A stretch of DNA of 30,940 nt from a virus. The notes under the pieces are model-generated. The model worked only from the letters and a program-made list of their open reading frames with translations. It was not told the origin of the DNA and ran no database searches. Each line of letters starts with the position of its first letter. Positions within the stretch are counted from its first letter, which is position 1. Of this stretch, positions 24,400 to 30,940 are shown in pieces. Made by a program: the position numbers and the translations under genes. Location of the stretch: IMG/VR virus record IMGVR_UViG_3300047380_000289, positions 1-30,940 of that record; one strand, given 5' to 3'.

Positions 24400-26250
24400 T
24401 CAAATCGTGTCATCGATAAGATTTCTCTCATCTAATAAACCCGATTCAGCCTTTTCATCTTCTAATAAAGATTCATTTAGAATCTTAGTTGTTTTGCGTT
24501 TAACGTTTTTCAAAGATGATTTCAAAGCTTGTGTTTGCTCGTAAGCAAGTGGTGAATTTTTATACTTATGATATGTTGCGGCTGGTTTAATATCGGTCTT
24601 TTGACCAAGTGGGTCTCTACCAAATGCACTATCATCCGTTTTATAGTTACCTGATGTTGATGGTCTACCAGCACCATCAAACCCACCTTCAGGAGAACCA
24701 CCATCATCGTTAGGTGTTTGATGCATTTGTGCCAAATCGTGTGGTGTACCAAATGACTCGCCAGTTTTAACTGGATCATTACCTTCATCTTCAATTTGAG
24801 CTTGTCTAAATCCGAGTTTTAAATCTCCAATAACTTTACCTTGTTCAAGAGCCCACTCATCATCACTCATATTGAATATGTTCTTATACATCCATTCTTG
24901 AGAAACCATTTTGAGGTCTTTCATATCAGATACCAATGATACCTTCTCAGACCACAATGCAGCTTTCTCTTGTTCGTATATGATAGATGGGTTTGTAAGT
25001 TCCAACTCAAAGTTAACAAGGTCTTCGTTTTCGTAACCTTGTGAGTATAAGTGAACGATTGCAATCTTAGTTAATTCAGAAAGAACAATCTTTTGGATTC
25101 TCTCAACTGAACGTGCGAATCTGATATCCTCTTGTGCTAATGTTGCTTTACCTTCAACTGACTCATCGTACCCAATAAATGCTTTTGGTACTTTTAGTGC
25201 AGCCATCATTCTATTTCTTAGGTATTCGATATCATCAATACCACCGAATTCCATACCACTTAATGTATCTATCTCAGTACCACTCTGACCACCACGAACT
25301 GGTAGGTAGTAATCATCTAACATATTCATTAGATTAAACTTGAGATTGTAGTCACCAGTATTTTGGTCAAGATATGGTACTTTCTTCATTTGGTCAATGA
25401 TACCTCTCATGTGGTTATCAACTTCACCAGGTGGAATGTTACCTACATCAATTTTAAATGTACGTCTTTCAGGTGCTCTCATAATTCTATGAATCATCAT
25501 AGCATCTTCCATAAGAGTCAACTGCTTCCAAGTCTTTCTTGCACCTTCTAATAACGAACGACCATATGGAAGGAAGTTTGTATCTGCTAATAAACGGAAA
25601 TGTGCGATTTGATAGAACTCAAAGTAATCAGCGTTCTTGTTTACACTTGCACCATGAGCAGCACCCATTGAACCTAATTTAAATCTTACTTCGTATGGGT
25701 TTTCGGGATTAAACCCTTCTTCTCTTTCTACTTCGTATGCTGACATTGGTGATACGTTTACAATACCAACACCTTCTTCAATATCAAGATGTAGGAAGTA
25801 GTCACCATATTTATTCATACCACGAATCCAAGCCCAAAGATTGAACTCAATATTCATTACATCGTAAAATAGGTTGTGAAGAATCTTTTTTACGTTCTCG
25901 TCATCAGTTTTAATTCTAAGAACATCACCCATGTCATTTTTTAGAGTACACTCATCGGCGTATATATCTAATACTGAGTTTAGAATGGAATCTTTATCCA
26001 TTGCTTCGTAATCAGTATATAGTTCTAATTTATTTGAATGATAATTAAATTGATTGTTATACGTTTCCCAATTTCTACGAGAGGTATGCATTCTACCAAA
26101 CCTATCGTAATAAGATGAACCACGGAGGTTACCCTGAGATTGTAGTCTTTGAGTATCGATAGTTTGGGTACGGCCCTTACCAATCCTACGGACAACAACT
26201 TGAGTGTTGAATAATTTTCCTAACCTATTAAATAGTGATTTATCTGCCAT
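24400..26250 (-). CDS. gp20-like: Portal vertex protein, T4 gp20-like, 616 aa
   Basis: Family signs include YTDYEAMDKDSILNSVLDIY with ADECT near the N-terminus, RAPERRTFKIDVGNIP, YYLPVRGGQSGTEIDTLSG, and LRNRMMAALKVPKAFIGYDE with GKATLAQEDIRFARSVERIQ, in the order expected for T4-type portals. The last 110 residues are low-complexity (HQTPNDDGGSPEGGFDGAGR) and end in a helix with ILNE-S, a candidate site for trimming by the prohead protease. The portal forms the dodecameric DNA channel at one vertex, docks the terminase and starts prohead assembly. The terminase gene lies 73 bases upstream. A promoter-like element is 39 bases before the ATG. Confidence 0.95.
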   Translation of the reverse strand: MADKSLFNRLGKLFNTQVVVRRIGKGRTQTIDTQRLQSQGNLRGSSYYDRFGRMHTSRRNWETYNNQFNYHSNKLELYTDYEAMDKDSILNSVLDIYADECTLKNDMGDVLRIKTDDENVKKILHNLFYDVMNIEFNLWAWIRGMNKYGDYFLHLDIEEGVGIVNVSPMSAYEVEREEGFNPENPYEVRFKLGSMGAAHGASVNKNADYFEFYQIAHFRLLADTNFLPYGRSLLEGARKTWKQLTLMEDAMMIHRIMRAPERRTFKIDVGNIPPGEVDNHMRGIIDQMKKVPYLDQNTGDYNLKFNLMNMLDDYYLPVRGGQSGTEIDTLSGMEFGGIDDIEYLRNRMMAALKVPKAFIGYDESVEGKATLAQEDIRFARSVERIQKIVLSELTKIAIVHLYSQGYENEDLVNFELELTNPSIIYEQEKAALWSEKVSLVSDMKDLKMVSQEWMYKNIFNMSDDEWALEQGKVIGDLKLGFRQAQIEDEGNDPVKTGESFGTPHDLAQMHQTPNDDGGSPEGGFDGAGRPSTSGNYKTDDSAFGRDPLGQKTDIKPAATYHKYKNSPLAYEQTQALKSSLKNVKRKTTKILNESLLEDEKAESGLLDERNLIDDTI

Positions 26251-26288
26251 AATTTCGTCTCTAACTAAAAGTATATACTTCTACAAGT

Positions 26289-26296
26289 TATAAATA
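26289..26296 (-). promoter_or_regulatory. Putative promoter element TATTTATA upstream of portal gene
   Basis: The coding strand reads GTATATTTATAACTTG, 39 bases before the portal ATG. A perfect 12-base palindrome AAGTATATACTT (26269-26280) lies between it and the start codon. Confidence 0.5.
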
Positions 26297-26323
26297 TACA
26301 AAAAATAAATTAAAGTACCAAAT

Positions 26324-27898
26324 TTAAAGTAACCAAGTTAAATCTTGGTCCTTTCCATGTTGGTCTTTTTGTTTCCATGGGTCTTGGCCGAGGTTACGGT
26401 TAGAATAAACACCGGTACTTGACTTACCCATATGCCCTAATGTAGTTCTCGTTAAATCCATACCCTGTTGTCTTAATTTTAATGCCGTATCACGTACCCA
26501 AAGACCGGTGGAGAATGATATCACCAAGTCATCATTATAACCACGTTGTGCTTCAGCTCTACTACCATTCCATATGAATACAAACAATTCGTCTATAAGT
26601 CTCTTAGAATGGATTATAGGGGTTCTCTCTCTCATATACATATCTAACTTAGATATTACTAATGGTCGAGTTCTACTTGTCATAGAAAATCCAGGAACCA
26701 TATCCTCTTTACGTTTTAAGTCAAAACCTTTTCTGAGATGTATATCATCATCTATGTAACCTACATCTCTATATGAATAATATAGATTATCATAGTTTCT
26801 ATCAATTACTTCTTGTATCACTGCCCAACCAATATTTGCGTTTTCAATCACCAACATTGCGTTGTTCCATTCTGCCGCTACCGAAGTTAACATTGCACCA
26901 TATTGTTTAGTATCAATCTTACCTTTGTATTCTGCTACTTGTTCAACAGTCTCTACATCGAATACATGGAATGCTGAATAATCGGATGAGTCACCTCTTG
27001 CGACATCGGCAACTACTACATAATCACGAGAATAATTTGGATAGTCCCATAACCAATAGTTACCATCAAACCCACGTTTTTCAATTGGGTCTTTTACATA
27101 AGTTTCTTCGTACCATTGTAATGTAGCACCTTCAACTACCGTATGGCCAGAACTGATAAAGTCACAATCACACTCTTGTGCTGCGCCCTTAGTTCCTAAT
27201 AATTTCTCCTGTTCATCTCTCCACGATTGATTTCTCTCAGGATGTACCGTCCAATGTAATTCGGTTGGATTCCACTGGTCTCCTTGTTGACCTTGAACCC
27301 AAATCTTGTGAAACCAATTACCCACACCATTTGGGGTAGATAATACAATAGCACCACCACCGGTAGAAAGTGTAGATTGTGCCGAAGTCCAAATCTCTTC
27401 TACATTGTTAATGAATGCAGCCTCATCAATAATCAACATCGACAATGCCTCAGAACGACCAGCATCACCTGCAGCAGATGTTGCTTTAATTTGAGAACCA
27501 TTACGTAATCTTAGAGATAACTTGTTATCCTCTTCAGTTTGACCTTTTAACCACGTTGGTAAGTTATCGTGCATGAATCTTACCTTAGTAACAAGGTTCT
27601 TAGCAACCTCTTGTTTGGTTGCAATTACAAGAATGTTTTTGTCTTCGTGAAATAACATCAACCATAGTGAATATCCGGCTGATAGTGTTGAGATACCCAA
27701 CTGGCGTGACTTGAGGATTACGTTGAATCGTTCCTCATTTACACTTGTCATTAAGTCTTCTTGAAATGGGTAAAGATTAAATAAAATCTTGCCACGGTGG
27801 GGGTGTTGGATATAACAATACTTCTTGAAGAAATATACTGGATCCTTAGCACACTTAACCCACTCTTCTCTGATTAGTGTTTTTATATCTTTTGGCAT
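26324..27898 (-). CDS. gp17-like: Terminase large subunit, T4 gp17-like, 524 aa
   Basis: This is the ATPase and nuclease motor that cuts and packages DNA through the portal. The ATPase part has YPFQ (43-46), a deviant Walker A KSRQLGIST (63-71) where the usual GK(T/S) Lys is Ile, a Walker B MLIIDEAAF (154-162) and the coupling motif STPNG (187-191). The RNase H-like nuclease has VADVARGDSSDYS with Asp298, VIENANIG with Glu352 and YNDDLVIS with Asp456/457. Lys63 may take the place of the missing P-loop Lys, as proposed for deviant Walker A motifs in other terminases such as lambda gpA. Length is shorter than T4 gp17 (about 610 aa). No sheath or tube gene lies between it and the portal gene, unlike T4. 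Confidence 0.95.
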   Translation of the reverse strand: MPKDIKTLIREEWVKCAKDPVYFFKKYCYIQHPHRGKILFNLYPFQEDLMTSVNEERFNVILKSRQLGISTLSAGYSLWLMLFHEDKNILVIATKQEVAKNLVTKVRFMHDNLPTWLKGQTEEDNKLSLRLRNGSQIKATSAAGDAGRSEALSMLIIDEAAFINNVEEIWTSAQSTLSTGGGAIVLSTPNGVGNWFHKIWVQGQQGDQWNPTELHWTVHPERNQSWRDEQEKLLGTKGAAQECDCDFISSGHTVVEGATLQWYEETYVKDPIEKRGFDGNYWLWDYPNYSRDYVVVADVARGDSSDYSAFHVFDVETVEQVAEYKGKIDTKQYGAMLTSVAAEWNNAMLVIENANIGWAVIQEVIDRNYDNLYYSYRDVGYIDDDIHLRKGFDLKRKEDMVPGFSMTSRTRPLVISKLDMYMRERTPIIHSKRLIDELFVFIWNGSRAEAQRGYNDDLVISFSTGLWVRDTALKLRQQGMDLTRTTLGHMGKSSTGVYSNRNLGQDPWKQKDQHGKDQDLTWLL

Positions 27899-27906
27899 AT
27901 CACATA

Positions 27907-28488
27907 TTATTTACCAAACTTCCAATACATACCGATTGTGTAAACGGGCTTGAAGTCACTATCTACACCTACCCCAATATTATATACATTACGTTTTTTT
28001 GTTTTGTATAAAAGATTACCACTCAAGTTATTTAGTTGAGTTCGGTCACCATTTAACGTAGTACCCACATAGAGTTCACGTTTGTTGATGTAAACAGTAT
28101 TAGTAATTGTAGTTGTTGGGATGAGTATTTCGGATTGAACATCTCTAAATGAAATTAGATTACGTGTTATCGTATCGTTAATAGTAACATAACCCAGCGA
28201 ATCTATCATAATAGTATCAGTATAAAAGTATTTTGCGTAATAATCTTTTAATACTGATAATGTATCAATTGGTGTAGTAAATGTATCAATATTAACTACT
28301 ACCTTCTCCACTACCGTTGGGATGTACTTGGTTTTTTCAATTTGTACAGTATCCCATTTTGTGACTACTTCAGTAATAACTTGCGGTTCGGTAATATCAG
28401 ACCCGTTCTGACAACCACGTGTCAGAAATATAATAACTCCCAATACTACTATCAGAAGGGTCTTGATATCTCCGAAATAATTTCTCAC
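27907..28488 (-). CDS. Membrane-anchored protein, 193 aa, possibly spanin-like
   Basis: An N-terminal hydrophobic segment (residues about 10-23, TLLIVVLGVIIFL) is followed by TRGCQNGS. The Cys fits a lipobox poorly, so a signal anchor is more likely than a lipoprotein. The outside part is Thr/Val-rich (VVTKWDTVQIEKTKYIP, INDTITRN) and ends in beta-strand-like segments (YNIGVGVDSDFKPVYTIGMY) with an aromatic end WKFGK. This design is consistent with a one-pass envelope protein, and a spanin or other lysis/entry role is possible, but no homologue is recognised. It lies 8 bases upstream of the terminase gene and 3 bases after the 105-aa gene's stop. Confidence 0.72.
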   Translation of the reverse strand: MRNYFGDIKTLLIVVLGVIIFLTRGCQNGSDITEPQVITEVVTKWDTVQIEKTKYIPTVVEKVVVNIDTFTTPIDTLSVLKDYYAKYFYTDTIMIDSLGYVTINDTITRNLISFRDVQSEILIPTTTITNTVYINKRELYVGTTLNGDRTQLNNLSGNLLYKTKKRNVYNIGVGVDSDFKPVYTIGMYWKFGK

Positions 28489-28491
28489 AAA

Positions 28492-28809
28492 TTACTTGTT
28501 GTAAAGTTCGTAAACTTTATTAATTAGATTCGTCTTGTTTAATTTAGAATCCAAATCAACATTGTGGTCTTTTTTAGCAGCCTCAAGCATTTGTACTTTT
28601 GTCATCGAACGAAGTTTACTTTTAGTAACCTTCCCTTTGATAGCCGACATTACGTCTTTAAGTTCGTCTGCTACATCAGCAAACTCTTCTTTAACTGATT
28701 GTAGCTTTTCCTTTGCATCTGATACTGTTTCCATGATTTGTTCATCAATGGTAGTTTTGTTCAATAATCTATTCCATAGACCGATGAACCAATTTTTAAG
28801 TTTTGTCAT
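28492..28809 (-). CDS. Small protein with C-terminal SAP/HeH-like motif, 105 aa
   Basis: The N-terminus has an amphipathic aromatic helix (KLKNWFIGLWNRLL). The middle is a charged helix, possibly coiled coil (VSDAKEKLQSVKEEFADVAD). The C-terminal 45 residues (SKLRSMTKVQMLEAAKKDH, LNKTNLINKVYELY) fit a helix-extension-helix/SAP-type fold, often a nucleic-acid contact, where a MTK-Leu helix is followed by a KTxLINK helix. It could bind membrane at one end and DNA at the other; this is inference. A promoter-like element lies 33 bases before the start codon, and the membrane protein gene follows at once. Confidence 0.75.
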   Translation of the reverse strand: MTKLKNWFIGLWNRLLNKTTIDEQIMETVSDAKEKLQSVKEEFADVADELKDVMSAIKGKVTKSKLRSMTKVQMLEAAKKDHNVDLDSKLNKTNLINKVYELYNK

Positions 28810-28841
28810 GATTTTCTTTTTTTGTTAAACTTATTGTATTA

Positions 28842-28849
28842 TATAAGTA
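28842..28849 (-). promoter_or_regulatory. Putative promoter element TACTTATA
   Basis: The coding strand reads ACATACTTATATAATAC, 33 bases before the start of the 105-aa gene, in the 61-base gap after the stop at 28871. Confidence 0.55.
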
Positions 28850-28870
28850 TGTAACTCAAAGTTAATTAAG

Positions 28871-29740
28871 TTACCACTTACGGCAAGACCAATATCTAGC
28901 TTTATGTCTTGGTCCTGGATTATCACAATTGTGTCTTGCTCTAAATGCCTTACGTCTCGCAGGGTCATTCTTTTTGATAGACATAGTTTTACCCTTTGCT
29001 GAAGAGCCACCATGTCCAAAGTTTACCTTTACAACATTTCCTTTTGGATTCTTTACATACACTTTAAACTTTTTAACATCACCTTGCATTGGCTTACCAA
29101 GTTTTACATCACGACCTTGATACTCTGCTTCATCAAGTGTTGGGTTTAGTGCGTAGATGTCACTATTCTGCTCTTTATGTAGATTTAACATCTGAGAATA
29201 TTCTTTCATAAAGTTTATGAAGTCATGTGTTTCTTCAATACTTTCTACATCATATTCTTCAATCACCTCATCACCTTCGTTTCTTCTCTTCTTAGAGTAG
29301 AGGTAGTCTTTATATAGTTCTTCATAATCAACACCATCTTTCTCATAATCTGATAACGCTTCAGTTGATACTGATTCCTTGTACAATTTAAACATCGAAT
29401 CTCTGAACTTAGTATTACTAAGGTCTGACTGATATTTTTTGATAAGTGATTGTGCTTTACTTAGGTTTTTCTTTGATACGATGTAGTGTGTTCCTTTACC
29501 TCTATATTTCTCAAAGGAATACCACATATTACTTTCAAGACCCTTATCAACGACTTTACCATCTTTGTCAAGTATCATATATAATCCACTTGAATATGTA
29601 GCTTCATTTTTAAATGATGATACATATGGGTTGTCAATTACCTTACCCAGCTCAGTAGTAAAACCATACTTATCTTCCATAAAGCCTTTTACGTTATGGT
29701 ATTCTTCTCTGATTAATTCCTTGAGTTGTGTTTTAGTCAT
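28871..29740 (-). CDS. Putative virion-internal protein with C-terminal Cys domain, 289 aa
   Basis: It starts MTKTQLKELIREE, similar to the leader of the 325-aa protein at 21223-22200 (MKNLKELLNE), so an N-terminal cut after Glu is possible. Residues 54-127 (GTHYIVSKKNLSKAQSLIKK, NTKFRDSMFKLYKESV) align with residues 197-270 of that protein. The middle is acidic and helical. The last 60 residues form a distinct conserved-looking domain: KVNFGHGG, KTMSIKKNDPARRKAFRARH, NCDNPGP and YWSCRKW, with two Cys and two His that could bind metal. I recognise it only as a C-terminal domain seen in phage proteins and cannot name it. It starts 1 base after the stop of the gene to its right. Confidence 0.78.
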   Translation of the reverse strand: MTKTQLKELIREEYHNVKGFMEDKYGFTTELGKVIDNPYVSSFKNEATYSSGLYMILDKDGKVVDKGLESNMWYSFEKYRGKGTHYIVSKKNLSKAQSLIKKYQSDLSNTKFRDSMFKLYKESVSTEALSDYEKDGVDYEELYKDYLYSKKRRNEGDEVIEEYDVESIEETHDFINFMKEYSQMLNLHKEQNSDIYALNPTLDEAEYQGRDVKLGKPMQGDVKKFKVYVKNPKGNVVKVNFGHGGSSAKGKTMSIKKNDPARRKAFRARHNCDNPGPRHKARYWSCRKW

Positions 29741-29741
29741 C

Positions 29742-30940
29742 TTACTTTACCTTTTTAGCCAATGAGTAAAAGTCAATGTTGAATCTAAAACCAGCACCAT
29801 CGTAATCTCTATCCACTTCAACTGGAACTTTAAGTTGTTTCTCAAGTGTCTTTCTCAATTCTTCTTTCACATCGACATCATTTTCAACTGCACCTTGGAG
29901 ACCATCTAAGTCATTACCACTTGCAGCGATTAGGGTCAATCCCTTTGAGTCACCCATAACTTTAAAGTTTACTGAGTCTTTACCCAATCTCACTTTTGCT
30001 TCTTTGATGATACCTTCACCGAATTGTTTAACCATTTTCTTTTGAACTGGGTTATTAGGTTTACCTGCGATTGCAGATACTAACTTCATTCTATCAGCAA
30101 GTTTACCTTTCTTAACGAATTGGTATACTTTCTCAATGTCTAATTTGTTATCATCAACAAACTTTTGGATAGCATCTTTATTCATGCCAGTCAAACCACC
30201 AATTTCCATTGCAGTTCTTGTTGTAGACTCATTTACCTTTACACCAACGGGTTTGTTAGATTTTACAATCATACCCTTAGCACCATCTTTCTCAACCGAT
30301 TTTAAGAATTTCTTAGCATCAGCTTCTTTTGCATATACAGCTGATGATGGTTTTATATTTTTGTTAGGTAAATCTTTTTTGTCCTTAAACATCACTACAA
30401 ATACTTTATCCTTAGCTTCGTTTACTGATTCGTCTACTTTATACTTGTAGATTACATCACTTCTATCTCTTAACTTAGTTTTGTTATTTTGTAAATCATA
30501 GCTAGGGTTTGCAGTAGTTGCTTTAGCAAACTTACCATTCTTTAAATAAAATGCACCAATACGAGAATTGTTATCATCAGTTACATAGAATGTTGCGTTT
30601 TTCTTTTGCTTTGATAATTTAATGATATCAGTAAGATTTTTAGCTTTAATGAATTCACCATAACCTTCATTTACTGATTCGTATGCCTTTTTATTGGTTT
30701 GAAGATTTTTAAACAATATATTTTGCTTATCATCAATTGTTTTATACTTCGTTGGTTTTTCATTAAAATCCTCAAGAGCATAATTTAACATCTTTATCCA
30801 TTCAGTATCACTATGCTTTTTACGAAAATCAGATAACATCTTAAAAAATTTATTCTTATCTTTGTTAGCTTTTTTGTAAAAATACCAAACATTTACTCCA
30901 GCTTCATTTACTGATTCTGAAAATAATCGTTTACCTGTAC
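29742..30940 (-). CDS. Multi-site precursor-like protein, 5' end outside window
   Basis: The frame has an ATG at 30839 but stays open upstream to the window edge (RLFSESVNEAGVNVWYFY precedes that Met), so the true start is outside. Counting from the first visible residue, candidate protease sites end at Glu12 (SVNE-A), Glu91 (SVNE-G), Glu174 (SVNE-A) and Glu237 (KVNE-S). These divide the protein into blocks of about 79, 83 and 63 residues plus a C-terminal part of about 160 (GLTGMNKDAIQKFVDDNKLD, AKVRLGKDSVNFKVMG, DRDYDGAGFRFNIDFYSLAK). Each block looks like a small alpha/beta or helical unit with a Lys-rich surface. It is probably packaged with, or forms part of, the prohead core and is cut during maturation. 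No family is recognised. Confidence 0.78.
   Translation of the reverse strand, partial: TGKRLFSESVNEAGVNVWYFYKKANKDKNKFFKMLSDFRKKHSDTEWIKMLNYALEDFNEKPTKYKTIDDKQNILFKNLQTNKKAYESVNEGYGEFIKAKNLTDIIKLSKQKKNATFYVTDDNNSRIGAFYLKNGKFAKATTANPSYDLQNNKTKLRDRSDVIYKYKVDESVNEAKDKVFVVMFKDKKDLPNKNIKPSSAVYAKEADAKKFLKSVEKDGAKGMIVKSNKPVGVKVNESTTRTAMEIGGLTGMNKDAIQKFVDDNKLDIEKVYQFVKKGKLADRMKLVSAIAGKPNNPVQKKMVKQFGEGIIKEAKVRLGKDSVNFKVMGDSKGLTLIAASGNDLDGLQGAVENDVDVKEELRKTLEKQLKVPVEVDRDYDGAGFRFNIDFYSLAKKVK

Noticed and set aside
30837-30839. ATG at 30839 as the start of the right-edge gene
   Set aside because: The frame continues upstream to the window edge with a matching ESVNE site. No Shine-Dalgarno precedes this ATG, so it is taken as internal.

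Overview
The window is a low-GC virion-gene segment of a tailed phage related to T4. All convincing genes lie on the minus strand, so transcription runs from high to low coordinates. The T4-type head cassette is clear: large terminase (gp17-like, 26324-27898), portal (gp20-like, 24400-26250), prohead protease (gp21-like, 22200-22838), acidic core scaffold (gp22-like, 19541-20581) and major capsid protein (gp23-like, 17912-19510). No tRNA, integrase, insertion sequence or CRISPR array is visible. The packed genes, phage-encoded bS21 and PhoH, and modular fibres fit an uncultured, probably aquatic, lytic T4-like myovirus. The host cannot be fixed from the sequence. Shine-Dalgarno sites are present upstream of many genes.

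Layout from right to left. 30940-27907 holds putative virion-internal proteins and a membrane-anchored protein. 27898-17912 holds packaging and head genes. Between them lie short unrecognised genes, including ones of 46 aa (22840-22980) and 52 aa (21065-21223), and a ribosomal protein bS21 homologue (20733-20990). 17800-17138 encodes a PhoH-like ATPase. 17078-1 is a fibre/adhesin region: a 1731-aa cadherin-like repeat protein, several fibre proteins that share modules, two small genes, and two very long collagen-like proteins. The leftmost collagen gene runs off the window.

The most unusual content is in the two collagen-like proteins. Each begins with what reads as a Hint (intein/Hedgehog autoprocessing) domain placed directly before the collagen region. 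In both, the residue at the position of the N-terminal nucleophile is not Cys or Ser. In the 1280-aa protein the C-terminal His-Asn followed by Thr is intact, so C-terminal self-cleavage without splicing is possible.

The second theme is head maturation. Short sites ending in Glu, of the form (V/I/L)-(N/S)-E before a small residue, recur in the capsid protein, scaffold, protease, portal tail and putative internal proteins. One protein starts with a 10-residue peptide resembling the T4 internal-protein capsid-targeting sequence. The protein at the right edge carries such sites about every 60-85 residues, like a substrate cut into several peptides.

The third theme is regulation. An 8-bp element, TA(C/T)TTATA on the coding strand, recurs upstream of about ten genes and often sits 30-40 bases from the start codon. 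Three good intrinsic terminators separate transcription units at 9640-9665, 17858-17881 and 21008-21039.
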